Shown: positions 1 through 11,789 of the stretch, in pieces | Layout of the letters: each line of letters starts with the position of its first letter | Position numbering within the stretch: position 1 is the first letter of the stretch | NCBI GenBank assembly: GCA_029204225.1 | Contig: CM055097.1 | Coordinates: 44,478,942 to 44,542,941, forward strand | DNA length: 64,000 nucleotides | Origin: Diphasiastrum complanatum | Lineage: Eukaryota > Streptophyta > Lycopodiopsida > Lycopodiales > Lycopodiaceae | Direction: 5' to 3' | Program-made: the position numbers and the translations under genes | The notes under the pieces: model-generated | What the model saw: only the letters and a program-made list of their open reading frames with translations | What the model was told of the DNA's origin: nothing | The model's database searches: none

Positions 1-3000
1 ATGCCTGGGTGTCCCGCGCTAGGATTGTCATGACATTCATATAGGACCTGCTGCCTATAATCCTCTGAATTGGGGACACATACTCTATCTCTATAGAGCA
101 AGTACTCATCCTGAATGGAATACTGTTTCCATTTGAATCCTTGAGTCAACTGACCCTCAACCACTGGGGTTTGCTTGGGTAATACAGGCTCAGAATCCTC
201 AACGTCATCTGACGACGTATACTCGGACTCATCATCATCCTCAACGGAAGCTGCCGTATTCTTGGATGATCTGGCACCAGCCCCAGGAACTGGTTCTGGA
301 GTCTGTAACTGTCTGTTCTGGACTGAGTTCCAGATAATAGAGAAGAATGCATCATGCTGGCATTTCCCTCTCAAGGACTCGAGTAACTCATTACGAATCT
401 GAGTAAAACTCAGCTCGTTTATCATAGGCATTCTGCTAAGGGCATCTGCTACTGTATTGAATTTTCCACGCCTATATCTGATAGACATGTCAAACTCTTG
501 CATCAACTCTGCCCAACGAGCTTTCCGACCTCTAAGCTCAGGTTGATTGCAAAGGTATCTGAGACTCTCATGGTCTGTCAGGACCTCAAAGTTGGCACCA
601 TACAAATAATGCCTCTAAGTCTTAAGGGCATGGACTATAGAAAAGAGTTCCTTTTCATAGGCACTGTACCTAGTCTGAGCTGGCTCGAGTTTTTTACTCT
701 CGAACGCAACTGGTCGTCCACCCTGAGTTAGCACAGCATCTACTGCAAAGTCGCTAGCATCTGTTTCGACCACAAATGGCTGATTGGGGTCGACGACTTT
801 TAAAACTGGTGCTGTAGCTAAGGCTGTTTTGAGAGCATCAAAGCTCTCCTGTTGTGCAGACTCCCAAATGAACTCCTTTCCCTTCCCCTTAAGAAGATTT
901 GTCATAGGAACTGCTATCTGAGCATATTCCTTGACAAATCGTCTGTAATATCCTGCCAAACCAAGAAAGATCTGAAGTTCCAAAATATTTTGAGGTCTCA
1001 GCCAACTGAGTATGGCTTTAACCTTATTTGGGTCCATCTTGATCCCATCTGAAGAGATAATGTGACCCAAATATGCTACTTCTTCAACGAAGAATTCACA
1101 CTTGGATTGTTTAGCATAAAGCTTATGCTTTCTGAGCAGTCGAAACACCTTTCTGAGGTGTTTTAGATGCTCCTTCCTCGTTTTGCTGTAGACGAGGATG
1201 TCATCTAAAAATACGACTACAAACTTACCCAAGTATGGTCTGAGGACACTGTTCATCAAGGTCATAAAGGTAGCTGGAGCATTTGTGAGCCCAAATGGCA
1301 TCACCTTAAACTCATAATGACCATGACGAGTCCTAAAAGCTGTTTTCGAGACATCTTCCGATTTTATACGGACTTGATGATATCCCGATCTGAGGTCTAT
1401 TTTGCTGAAAAACTTAGCCCCGTCGAGTTGATCAAACAACTCGTCTGCCCGAGGCATAGGGTATTTATTCTTAATTGTGACTTTATTGAGGGCTCTGTAA
1501 TCTACGCAAAGACGCATAGACCCCTCTTTCTTTTTCACCAATAGGACTGGTGAGGCCCATGGTGAACTACTGGTCTGAATTTGGCCTTTCCCAAGATAGT
1601 CTGTTAACTGCCTAGTTATTTCTTCATCCTCTGTTCGGCTGACCCGATACGGAGGTTTAGAAACAGGTGCTGTACCTGGTACTAGGTTTATTACATGATC
1701 TACCTCTCTGCTAGGTGGTAAACCATGTGGCAAATCTTCAGGAAAAACATCTTTAAATTTAGACAATAAAGTTTCTAATTTACTGATTTTCCGCCGTAAA
1801 AAACTGGAAATAGAAACTTCAGGAATAAACTAAAAGTCACATAAGAATACCTGATGGTCTTCGTCTCCGATTAGCTGACAGAGTTCTGAACTGCAGACCA
1901 TAGGGCTGTTGGGAACATCATGCTCCCCATGCAACTGGATCTCTCGGCCTTTATGCTGAAAGCTGAGGGTGTTCTCCTGATAGTTTATGTGGAGGGAAGG
2001 TCCTAAACTGTAGAGCCAATCTCTCCCGAGAACAATGTCTGTTCGATCCAAGTGCATTATCTGAAAGTTTATTTCATCTTGGTACCCCTGAATACCAAGA
2101 TTTAACTTACTTACCATAGTTTCCCATATTTTTTTATCTTCACCCTTAGCTAATGAAACTATGTACCTATGCTGACTAGGTACTTCTGGTAGTTTAAGCT
2201 TTTTAACCAGGGTGTGGTTGATGAAATTATGGGTTGCCCCATCATCAACCATGACTCTTACTGATTGGTTACCAACTTTCCCATGCATACGTACTAGGTC
2301 ATGCGGCCCAAAGCTGAAGGGTCTCGCTAGCATTGCAGAGGTCAGCTGGCAACAGTGTTCATGATCTTCATGATACACTTTGATCTCGGAAGCTACCGAG
2401 TTACTGGGGAAACATACAGTCTGAACAAGATGAACTTGTTTTTTATCTTTCTTATCTTTTTTAGTGAAAGGCCCCTTGGGACACTGTCTGACTGTGTGTC
2501 CCTTGCCCATACACACAAAGCACAAACGTTCTTGTTTGGCTTTCTCAAAATCATCTGGTTTTAAGGGCTGTATGAGTGAAGGGCGTTTCTGAGGAGCTTC
2601 ACTTTTAAATTTGTCTTCTTTCTTTCTTTTTAAATTGAAAGTCTTTTTGAGAAGGCTGCTCAGAAAGTGGCTGTTGTCTCGCCTTCTTCCTACCCACTGA
2701 ATCATCATAGATTTGGGCATATCTGAGAGCTTGCTCAAGGGTAGTAGGCGAGTTTCTCTGGACCTCTACTTTATATTCATCTTTGAGGCCACGGACAAAT
2801 CCCCTGATTTTCTGATAGTCATCCATATTTTTAATCTTTAAAATTGCTTCTCGATACTGCGAGATATATTGGATGAGGGATTTATCCATTACTGTTCTTT
2901 CCCAAGCTTCCTAGGCTCTATCCAGTTCTATTTCTGGTAGAAATTTTCTTAGGAAAGCTTCTTCAAAAGCTTTCCATGACCGGGGAGTCTGCCCAGTCTC

Positions 3001-3540
3001 TTGGAGATTTAACCACCACTTATAGGCCATAGGCCCTAAAGAAAGACTGGCCTCAATTGCTTGCAAATGGTCAGGGGTCTGTTTAAGAGCATGAATGTTC
3101 TTCCATTTGCTGAGGAAGGTTTGTAGAATATCTGCATTTCTATCCTTCTCTTCCCCATTAAAAGTAGGAGTCTTTAAATCTTCAAAAACACTGGGGTGAG
3201 ACCGTAAAGTCTCACCCGAAACTGATGGAAGTGGAGAAGGGGATAACTGAGAAGTGGAGAGAAGGCTTCCGTTTGCGGAACTCAAAATCAAGCTTTTGAG
3301 TTCAGCGAACGAGTCGTCCACACTGGACTTGAAATTGGCTATTGCCAACTTCAGTTCATCCACTTCTGTTACCAATTGGAGAAACTGCTCCTTGGTAACC
3401 AGTTCGTCGAGTTCTTCGGCGAACTGTTCCTGTTCTTCCACTTCCATGGGTTCCTTCCCTTTTCTGTAAGCCAAGGCTTCTGTTTCAAGTTCGTCGAAGC
3501 CTCTCTCCTGGGGTTGGTCAGGTCCCTGAGGAGTGGTCAT
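1..3540 (-). pseudogene. gag-pol polyprotein of Ty3 copy A, broken
   Basis: Start ATG at 3538-3540. In order: acidic/coiled N-terminal Gag, retrotransposon Gag core, CCHC zinc knuckle (CFVCMGKGHTVRQC, about 2480-2530), aspartic protease (VMVDDGATHNF, about 2230-2260), reverse transcriptase with [10 protein letters not shown] near 1195, RNase H with VETDAS near 770, and the integrase start at the window edge. In-frame stops interrupt Gag near 2910, the protease-RT linker near 1830 and RNase H near 615. A 14-bp deletion relative to copy D near 2640, between short aaaaagaaa repeats, shifts the frame. Several stops are TGG-to-TAG changes, as expected from deamination of methylated cytosines. This copy is not functional. 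Confidence 0.93.
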
Positions 3541-4330
3541 CTTCGGAACTGAAAGAGAGTTACCTTAACTTCTGAAGAAAAAAAAGTCTAAAAGACTAAT
3601 TTACAACTGTACAAGGAAAAGGAAAGATGACTTAGCTGTTTCTGAGGACTGTACTTCCACAGAGAGAATCAAGAAAAGCCCTTTCAGGTCTTCCTCCACT
3701 GCTTTCAGACCTGCTGTCCCGAAAAATGCCAGTTTGAAGCTTCAAAACGGTGCCAAATTTCCCGGTTCTCTGAGGATAGTAGCTCGCTAGTCTGACAGCA
3801 CCCCAATCTGTCCACAAGAAGGCAAATTTGAAGTCCGAAAGCACTTCTGAATTGTGAAATTTCAGAAGTCCCCTACTCGCTAATCTGTTCGAAGTACTAT
3901 TGCTCCAAATCTTCCAAGTTAGGGTCCAAAAATTTGTCAGAAATCTGAAAACTCAGAAGTATTGGCAGCGCTGACCCTGTTGGGAAATCTCAGCTTGAAA
4001 TCCGCTCAGCTCTACTGAAATTGCACTTTGAAAACAGAAGTAGATCCCTGTATGTACAGCGATGGGTCTACTTGCTATTTCCTACTCTATTTCCGCTGGA
4101 AATCTTTTAAAAAAGATCTCTGAAATCAGTGATGGATAGCTGCCCTTCCAGCGAGTTCCCTGTACATGGAATTTGACTCCTTACTATTGTAATTTCTCAG
4201 TGAATTTCAAAGGTTTGAAGGCTGCATCTACAACGATCCTCCTCCTCTATTCCTCTCTGAGAATCTGAGAAACACTTCCTATCTTTTGATAGCTTTCTCT
4301 ACTGCTGCTCCTGAACTCCCTAGGATGGAG

Positions 4331-4346
4331 ATGGCTCTGATACCAG
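4331..4346 (-). other. primer-binding site of Ty3 copy A
   Basis: In element sense it reads CTGGTATCAGAGCCAT directly after the 5' LTR. This is the usual plant site complementary to the 3' end of initiator methionine tRNA, with a one-base spacer after the LTR. Confidence 0.85.
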
Positions 4347-4704
4347 TGTAATAGATCCTAACACCACAGTAGGGCAAACACTAACTGATCCACCCAACCT
4401 TGCCTACTCCCTGATATAGAGTAAGCCCCTCCTAGCCCAGTGTGAGGATTGGTAGCATGCTACTGCCAAGTGTCGGCCACGTGGCACTGACGTGGCCGAC
4501 TGCACGTCGGAACCCAACTGGGGGCCCTATCCTGCTGACAGGGTCCCTAGGCTATGTTAGGCCCGCCATGGCTATGGACCGTGCTGGGGCACACTACTCA
4601 CACTGTCTTGCCCTGTTGGTCATGTACGCTGGACACGACCCTGACTGTGGTATCTGACCTATCTGTGTTCTCTAGGGTTCGGCACTGGTTACGAGCTCGT
4701 AACA
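4347..4704 (-). repeat. 5' LTR of Ty3 copy A (358 bp)
   Basis: It matches the two LTRs of copy D and the LTR of copy E base for base except for scattered substitutions, and has the same length of 358 bp. In element sense it begins TGTTACGAGCTCGTAAC and ends in TTACA-type sequence. The first 17 bases contain a perfect 16-bp palindrome (4688-4703). Confidence 0.93.
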
Positions 4705-5518
4705 TGGAGGAACTGTAGACACCTCGTGCGGCTGCTCTGGCTGGGACTCTGTGTATGGCATGCTAGCAAGAGATGAAGGGGGTGCCCTGACACCCGGCAT
4801 CTGCTGAGCCTCTGAATCCAATGTGGCAATCAAGTCGTCCAGCTGAGCATCTGAATACAAATGCTCTGGGCTCTGGGCCTCATCCTGTGCACCATCCCCT
4901 GAATCATCCTGTGCACCATCCCCTGAATCAACCCGTGCCTCATCCCATGCCTCATCATGTGCACCCTGTAGACCCTGCATGGCCTCCCAATCTGTACAAT
5001 CAAAGTCATCTGGTGCCTCCTCTGGTGTGCTGTCGTAGTAACGGCCATGACTCTGTACTGCACGCATCCAAACAGTTGCGGGACCGGCATCTAAATCACT
5101 CTGCCCTCTATCAAGAGCCTCCTCCATCATGTTGACATAGGTAGGTATGCCACTGGCCCCACCTGTGTGCCCTGCCTGTCTCCTGGTATAATCTGTGCCA
5201 TGTGCCCCACCTCTGCCACGTGATGCACCTGTGACCCCTGCCCGTGGCGTGTGCCCTGCACCTGTATCATCTGCCTCATCCCTCTCTGATCTGGCAAAAA
5301 CAACCCGAATGGGCTCATCCTCATCATGCTCATCCGCCTCATACAATGGGGGCTCTCTGTGCTCAAGCCCAAGCTCTCTCTCTCTCTCATCTCAGCAAGC
5401 TCCCTCTCTCTCTCTGCAGGCAACTGTGTGCCAAAGTCATCTGCAGGCATGGGATGGACGTTGTCCGTAGGCAAGTCAACCTGGCGCTCCAAATCAGATA
5501 TCTTCGTCTGCAAGGGTG

Positions 5519-5648
5519 AACGATGTGAGGGAACTCGGCCTCTAGCACGACGCCCATCTGAATGCAGTTCGTGGCATTGTCCGTCATCACCGTGACGACA
5601 TGCAGGGGGCCTATGGACAAGATGGAAGACCTGACATCAAACATGAAC
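5519..5648 (-). pseudogene. second, diverged copy of the hAT DUF659 core block
   Basis: The minus strand encodes SSILSIGPLHVVTVMTDNATN and then a PHIVHPC-like end. It is a diverged duplicate of the block at 5957-6092. The two copies flank a Ty3 integrase fragment. Either a local duplication or nesting of two related hAT copies could produce this. Confidence 0.6.
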
Positions 5649-5925
5649 TCTGGCAAATTCTGGCAAGCGGTCTTTGAGAAATTAGAGACCACCCTAAGTT
5701 TGGGGTCATCAGATCATCCTTAATCGGATGGTCAGACAGAGAGGACAAACCAGTCTATGGAAGATATGCTTCGGGCATATGTTTCCAAAAGACAGTCAAT
5801 GATTGAGTTTGCGTATAATAGCGCAAAGCACTCTGCAACGGGTTTTAGTCCATTTTCTCTAATGTATGGTTTCCAGCCTAGGGCTCCCATTTCAGTGGGC
5901 CTCAAAGGCCTCAAGGTTAAAGTAG
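5649..5925 (+). pseudogene. Ty3 integrase core fragment inside the hAT relic
   Basis: The plus strand reads as chromovirus integrase: GKFWQAVFEKLETTLSL, then a DHP..DGQTERTNQ-like stretch, then [12 protein letters not shown] and IEFAYNSAKHSATGFSPF followed by LMYGFQPRAP. It has a stop and a small deletion between YVSKRQ and IEFAYN. No LTRs accompany it, so it is an isolated fragment lying between the two hAT blocks. Confidence 0.8.
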
Positions 5926-7235
5926 CAGCTATGCCGTGCCCTGCACAGGGGGTATGGACGATGTGAGGGAACTCTCTCTCTAGCAGGACACCCATCTGAA
6001 CGCAGTTGGTGGCATTGTCCGTCACCACCATAACAACATGCTGGGGGCCTATGGACAGGATGGAAGATCTATTGACGTCGTACATGAAATCTGCAGATAT
6101 GACTCTCCCCCCTCTACTGCAATCCACGGCCCTCAAAAACCGTGTGCCCATGCAGCTGGAGATCAGGATGTTGAGGATCGGCCTCCTCCTGACATCAGTC
6201 CAACCATCAGACATGATGCTGCAACCTTATGTGGCCCAGTGGCGGCGTAGAGGCTTCATCTCTCTAGACAAGAACTCGACCCTATCTCTCAGCATGTGTG
6301 TGCGGACAACCTCTGAACTAGGGACTCTCCAGCTAGGGCTGACAGACTGTGTAGGGCGGAAGGCCCTTTTGAAGGGCTCAGAGTTGGTGAATCAGACTGG
6401 CCACGGCCTGTGTGGCCTCTTTGTCTGTGTGTGGCTGATGCGCGCCGCGAATGCTCTGCTGCCTAAGAACTCTCCCTGCTGGGCGACGAGTAGCAGACCT
6501 CCAGCATGGTGCACCAACCGTGACGGGAATGGATGATGGCGCGACAGGCTGGGCACTAGTGGATGCATCGGCTGTAGACGTGGAATAGGGAGAGTGGGAT
6601 GCACTGGCAGGGATGGGTGCAGCAGCATAAGTGGGGTGCACTGGTGGAGGGGCAACATCTGGCATGGGATACGAAAACTCCTAGCTAGGGAGGTCATCTG
6701 GATGGGAAGGGAGGGAGGAAGGGATCTCCTCAACATCCTGGAAGGCCTTGTCACTGGCATCCTGGGCCTGCTCGGGTGGCGGAGAGTCCATGAAAAAGTC
6801 GTAAATTGGGGGAGTGTGAGCAACAGTAGGTGGTGGTGGAACCGCAGTGGCAACTGGCGGACGCGAGGGGACGGGTTCCACCGGAATGGGTGCAGATGGG
6901 GGTGTGTGTGGCGGAACTGTCTGAGGGGCATGAGGGGCAGTGGGACTGGACGAGGATATCCTCACAGCCTGATCGGCCATGTGCATCCCCATCATCCCTC
7001 CATGTGCCTTTGTACCTGCCCCCATGTGTTGCTCCCCCCCTGTGCTGCTCTCCCATTGGCCCCATGGTCTGCTCATCCACAGTGCCCATCTGTTGCACCT
7101 GTCCCTTGCACCATGTACTGTACCCTCTTTTTTTACACCCAAAACCCTTTTTTTTTCCATTTTTTAAAGCCTATTTTACTATATAAAAGGCAATTATTAA
7201 ATATAAAAATTATTTAAAAAAATATTAAAAAATGG

Positions 7236-7330
7236 TACAGCCTTGGTATTGCGGATCCCAGGGCGATACCGTACCGGTGGTACCACCAATATGGTACCGG
7301 CGGTACATAATGGCGGTACCACGTGCCATT
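7236..7330. repeat. GGTACC-rich interspersed motif cluster
   Basis: About five GGTAC/GTACC motifs occur in both orientations in under 100 bp, next to a run of A/T-rich sequence (7145-7235). This could be the subterminal repeat zone and end of the hAT element to its left. The opposite end is not visible, so no terminal inverted repeat can be confirmed. Confidence 0.35.
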
Positions 7331-7349
7331 ATGATATATATATATATAG

Positions 7350-8015
7350 TATTCGAGGCTATGTGTGGCTACGTTTATTCTTGTAAAGACCATAATGAAG
7401 GCTTCTTATTTGGCTCAAACATCTATAGAACGCTTGTTTAGACTTTATGGATTACCAAGTGATATAGTGAGCGATCACGATCCAAAGTTCACTAGTCACT
7501 TTTGGTCGGCTGTATTTGCGAAGCTGGAAACGTCGTTGAGCTTTAGTTCTTTAGATCATCCTAAAATGGACGGTCAGACAAGAAAAACTAATCAGACGAT
7601 GGAGCAAATGTTGGGTGCATATGTCTCCTGATGGCAATCTCATTGGGAGAAATATTTACCCTTGATTGAGTTTGCCTATAACAACAATAAGCATTCGGTT
7701 GCCAGTTATAGCATGCTTATGCTTATGTATGAATATCAACCTAGATTAGCTAAATTTGTAGAACTTGGACGATTAAATTTCAAAAAGTAGCCAATTTCTT
7801 GTACGATATGTAGGAAATGCTACAAGTAGCATGTGAGAATGTCCAATAGGGACATACATTATGCTAATTTGCAAAGATCATCTTGAGATTTTGAAGAAGG
7901 TGATTGGGTATATTTGCGAATCATGAAGGATTCAAAAGTGATGCGTACTGGCAAACATTACGACTTGTCCGCTCGATATAGAGGACCGTATAAAATATTA
8001 AAAAAGATTTGAACT
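7350..8015 (+). pseudogene. decayed Ty3/gypsy integrase fragment
   Basis: The plus strand encodes a chromovirus integrase catalytic core with stops and frameshifts. Visible pieces are RLYGLPSDIVSDHDPKFTSH, a DHPKMDGQT block, a WEKYLPLIEFAYNNNKHS block, and the C-terminal LSARYRGPYKILKK-like strand near 7965-8010. It is much more decayed than copies A, B, D and F. No LTR or other domain of the same element was found. Confidence 0.8.
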
Positions 8016-8059
8016 ATGGCCTACTCAAGTAGACTTGATATTTCGCGAAAACTAGATAG

Positions 8060-9200
8060 CTAGTCTCGTCTAGGTGTCATATGCTTCAAAGCACCTAAAT
8101 CAATTAACCAACACTCCTCTTCCCTTGAGAAGTCACCTGAAGATGTTGATGCCAAAAAGAACTCACAACTGTCAAGATCCAAAGTACTTAGTTTTGTATC
8201 AAGTCCTGCTTCTCTGACAAAGTTACCATCCTGCTTCTTCTTGAACTTGTTGGAGTCTTCTTATGATATAGGTGATCCTATTGCATCCAATTGGTTTAGC
8301 AACTGTTGCCAACACTCCTTTGCTCTGATTTTCCGCAAATAAAGCAATTTCTTTTTCAAATTGCTTTCTTTCCATCTTCTTGTTGATTTGACTGATTTTC
8401 TTCCTGATCCTAGTGCTTCTTCTTCTTCTTGTTCTTTCTCCCTTTGCCACCATTCTTGAACTTTGCTCATGCTTCTTTTCTAAGAATGCCTGCTCCTTGA
8501 AATCGTCCTTGTTGACAAGATTTTGTCGCCTCATTTCCTCCTGTAGCAGTATAGCGTTCAACTCATTGAAAGAAGGCCTCGTCTCCCATAAAGACAACAT
8601 CATCACAAAGTTCTGATAAGCCAAAGGTAGACTATTAAGCATGATAGATACCAACACTGAATCTGGAACACTTTTTCCAACTACAATAAGTTGCCCTCTC
8701 AGATCTTTCACCCGAGTAAAGTAGTTCGTTATTGATTCACCTATGCCCATCTTTAACGTATGTAGCTTATTAGTCAAGAACAAAATTCAAGATTGATTCA
8801 CAGTCTCATACAGACTCTTTAGAATGTCCCAAGCCTCCTTGGGTTTAGCAGCATCCGTGATGTGAGGTATAATCATATCTTTAATAGAAGAGTTAATAAT
8901 CTTGCACACCCGAGTGACCCTGTTTTAGATTCCATTGTTGCATAGCTTTGTTCTCCTCATCCATGGGCACCTTGCATAAACATTTGTTTGAATGCCTCCC
9001 ATGTGGTCGGAGTCAAGGCATCCTTTTCCACCTTCCTCTATCACCTTTGTGCTAACTCTTGGAAATGAATGTGGCCTGAGCAATCATCTCAATCTCATCA
9101 TCCATGCCACACATCAGAAGCAACACTAAAGTTTGCTTCAGCATAGGATCCACCTTAACTAGTCTCTCTGCATCAAAGCTTGCATTTTTAAACTCAGACA
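8060..9200 (-). pseudogene. Ty1/copia Gag and protease start, broken
   Basis: The longest open stretch (8223-8783) reads FLTNKLHTLKMGIGESITNY followed by FTRVKDLRGQL, then LNSLPLAYQNFVMML, the typical UBN2/copia Gag pattern. Upstream, an AWDILKSLYETV-like block lies near 8810-8850 and an RLVKVDPMLKQTLVLLLMCG-like block near 9110-9170, in other frames. Downstream, near 8065-8125, the minus strand reads ECWLIDLGALKHMT, a decayed form of the copia protease WxxDSGAxxHMT signature with the catalytic-loop Ser replaced. The zinc knuckle is not recognisable. Confidence 0.75.
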
Positions 9201-9852
9201 GTTGAAAAACTCAGGAAAAAGCAAACCTAACCAAGCAAATTCAAGCTTCTAAGTCTCTACTACACAAGAAATATTCACAACAGCAACACAACAACAAGTA
9301 TATGCTAAATTCCAAGAAGACTAGGATGGAATTGGCCTATAACAGTGAGATCTAGGAAAACAAACAAATTTTTCACACTGAAAATCAGCAAACCCTAGCG
9401 CAAATTTGAATTGCAATAGAATAGTAAGCAAAATCAGCAATAGAGCAAGGTCTAGGGACTTGGTCTACCAACGACTGATTTGTAGGAAGGATTAACACTC
9501 ATAGGGACAGCCAATTGTCCAAATTCAGCAAGCTACAAAAATTTATGCTAGCTTCAGAAAAGGTGGATTTTTAGATAACAAGCAAGAATAGCCTAGACAA
9601 CAGGTAATGAAACCTAAAAACAGATGATAGGCTAGTGATCTGCCATAGGGCACACTTTTGCCATCTTGCGGGATCAAGAAGTTCTGAAAATTGCTTTGAA
9701 AATGGGTGGTGGAAGCCTAGAACGCTTTTTGGTAGGGTGCTAAAGGCTTTTGATGCTAATTGAAGATGTAGATCATCCAAAAAGCAAGCAGCATAGGGAC
9801 ATCTGGTATGCTAATCTCCTCACAGATCCTGAGAAGTTGCTTTGATACCAAA

Positions 9853-10244
9853 TGTTGCATGCAAACTTTCGAACCCTAAGTAACAAGATTTACTCAACAA
9901 AGGCTTGTCTTTTTATTAATCTCATAAAGGACTACATAGATGAACCAGAAACTATGAGAGCTCTAATACAAGTCTCCTCCCAACTATTGCAGAGGAATAA
10001 GATAGGGAATGCTTGAATAAAGGCTTACACTATATCCCATCCAATACCCCTTAACCCTAACTCATCCTAAAGCCTCCATGTGGCACATGCCTCTCGTGGC
10101 GGTTCCCTAGCACATGGGCATGCATGTGGGTTGTTAAAACCGTCTAACCACGTGCCACTCATAAATTGGGCCGTATGTCCCAATCAACATATGACACATG
10201 TCCTTTGATCGGTCAACCCTACATTTTAGGAGCTCAATCCAACA
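9853..10244 (-). repeat. probable 5' LTR of the copia remnant
   Basis: On the minus strand, sequence ending in TGCAACA is followed at once by TTTGGTATCAAAGCAACT, a copia-type initiator-Met primer-binding site at about 9838-9852. The matching outer end is proposed at 10240-10244, where CAACA mirrors the inner TGTTG. No second LTR is available to prove the outer boundary. Confidence 0.45.
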
Positions 10245-11065
10245 CACTTTAGGTGAGACCCAATATCCCTTTGCGAGTTAATCATTGACAACTGTGACCC
10301 ATGTTTACATTGCAATTTACAATTGTCTCCACAGGCCAGTGACTTAGCCATTTACACTTACACAATTACAAAAGTTAAGGGATTCAAAGTGCATGTGACA
10401 CATCCCAACTTTGGGAATGGACTTGCTATATTTATTGCCATTTTAGTTTTCTTGTGAAATTATGCGAAGGATGTTGGTACAAACGATTTTCAAGCATGGA
10501 AGACATATGTCTTGCTATCTTACTCATTTTTTGTTTACATACAAAGACTAATGCTTGTAAGCTTTATTTACTTGAAATGCCTAGGATTCCATTTACCGTT
10601 TGGCTGTGCTTCTTTCACATTTATATGTGAAGTGCCATATGCACTTCCTTTTACCACCTTACTACCCACATCTTAGCCTCAAGGATAAGTGGCATAGCTA
10701 GAACATTTTTCAAAGGATTAAAACTGATATTTTGACATGTTCTTTCAGGTTCTCTCTAGTTCCAAAATGACTTTTGTTGTTGTTGAAGTCACATTTGACT
10801 CTTACTAGATGTTATCCTTAACAATTTTTGGTTGCTGATTGGTGTTTTGTTGTTGATCGTTTCCTCTCATGCAGTGGACAAACTGGGCCTGAGTAAAATC
10901 TATTATATATGTACATATATCGTATAGCAAGTCGATGTACTAGATATATGGATAGTTTTAAATAGCATGTATTAATTTATATATCAAGCCTACATAATAA
11001 TAGGTAGAGTACATGAATGTTATAGATTTAGTGAAATAAATACTCTGGCTAAGATCTGAAACTAT
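10245..11065. other. unassigned intergenic or intronic sequence
   Basis: A/T-rich sequence with no convincing long reading frame on either strand. Presumed part of the host intron or upstream flank. No exon of the oxygenase gene could be found here. Confidence 0.5.
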
Positions 11066-11412
11066 CCTAGTTGTTTATCTGTTTCGTCCATGTGCCATCA
11101 CCAAGATCTAGCTCTCAAAATCAACAACACACTTGAGTGTCTTAGACTATGAAAAGGCTTTCGCATTACTTACCAATACATCCCTAGAACGATATCGAAT
11201 CGTGCCAGACAAGTTATCTTAAATGATATGGAATCTTAAACGATCTGAACCTTACCTAGTTGTTTATCTGTTTCGTCCATGTGGCATCACCAAGATCTAG
11301 CTCTCAAAATCAGCAACACACTTGAGTGTCTTAGACTATGAAAAGGCTTTCGCATTACTTACCAATACATCCCTAGAACGATATCGAATCGTGCCAGATA
11401 AGTTATCTTAAA
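11066..11412. repeat. two-copy tandem duplication, period 189 bp
   Basis: The stretch 11066-11223 recurs at 11255-11412 with about three substitutions in 158 bp. The two are separated by a 31-bp spacer containing related 'gatatggaatcttaaacgat' sequence. Nothing coding is visible in it. Confidence 0.9.
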
Positions 11413-11740
11413 ATCCAACCTCTCAGAATAACTTTGCTTAGTTAATGGTTGTGTGTTCCTCTTAACTGTTTGACAAGAATCAAATTCGTGACATTATGCG
11501 AGGACCAATTGTTAAATAGAACTAAAGCACCTCTACCACAACGCTGCCCACACATAACTATCAAAGAAGTGCTAGGAAATTGATACTTTTGTTAAATCAC
11601 TTTTGACAATGTCTTCAGAGGAGCTGTTTCCATCTTCTGCACCACAAAAACATTCATCAATCGTGAAGATTAGCCTCTTGCTTGATTTCCTCTACTTCCA
11701 TTGGTTGTTGTTGTTGTCTACTTAAGATTGACGGCGTTAC
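11413..11740. other. unassigned sequence
   Basis: No supported gene or repeat. Low-complexity TTG repeats occur at 11700-11716. Confidence 0.5.
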
Positions 11741-11789
11741 TCATCTTATTCCGTGAACATTCCTTCCACTGATGTTGTCCCAAGCATCC

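Larger units (their letters stand above)
1..4704 (-). mobile_element. Ty3/gypsy chromovirus, family 1, copy A (window-edge partial)
   Basis: An LTR retrotransposon read right to left. From the right it has a 358-bp 5' LTR, a primer-binding site, an untranslated leader (3541-4331), gag, protease, reverse transcriptase, RNase H and the start of integrase. The window edge cuts it in the integrase zinc-binding region. It is closely similar throughout to copies D (50613-56900) and E (58667-61821). It lies inside the hAT-like sequence that continues at 4705, so it probably inserted there. The first five bases outside the LTR (4705-4709) would be the target duplication, but the partner lies outside the window. 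Confidence 0.93.
4705..7160 (-). pseudogene. hAT-superfamily transposase relic (DUF659 type)
   Basis: The minus strand carries pieces of a plant hAT transposase across several frames. A proline/serine-rich region lies at 6400-7160. A DUF659-like core at 5940-6270 includes SIMSDGWTD and VTDNATNC, followed by HTPCAGHGIA, the usual 'TDNAxN...PHI...CAxH' block. A long acidic Asp/Glu/Gln-rich tail is open from 5346 down to 4705. The tail runs straight into the Ty3 LTR at 4704, so Ty3 copy A appears to have inserted into this element. Frames are scrambled and the core block is present twice (see 5519-5648). The N-terminal BED finger and the C-terminal dimerisation domain were not found. A dead transposon is the best reading. 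Confidence 0.72.
8035..10244 (-). mobile_element. Ty1/copia retrotransposon remnant (LTR-leader-gag-start of protease)
   Basis: In element sense (right to left) there is a probable 5' LTR (9853-10244), a primer-binding site at about 9838-9852, an untranslated leader (about 9200-9837), a UBN2-type copia Gag (about 8200-9200) and the first part of a copia protease near 8065-8125. Everything downstream of the protease is absent. The sequence then meets a Ty3 integrase relic. Confidence 0.72.

Noticed and set aside
3254-3469. Ser-rich plus-strand frame
   Set aside because: Antisense of the gag of Ty3 copy A; the same shadow appears at 51815-52030 in copy D.
4442-4657. 71-codon frame repeated at four places
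   Set aside because: It lies wholly in the Ty3 family-1 LTR (also in copies D and E); repetition reflects LTR copies, with no sign of a protein.
4821-5135. His/Pro-rich plus-strand frame with repeats
   Set aside because: Antisense of the acidic tail of the hAT relic; the minus frame is longer and fits the hAT context.
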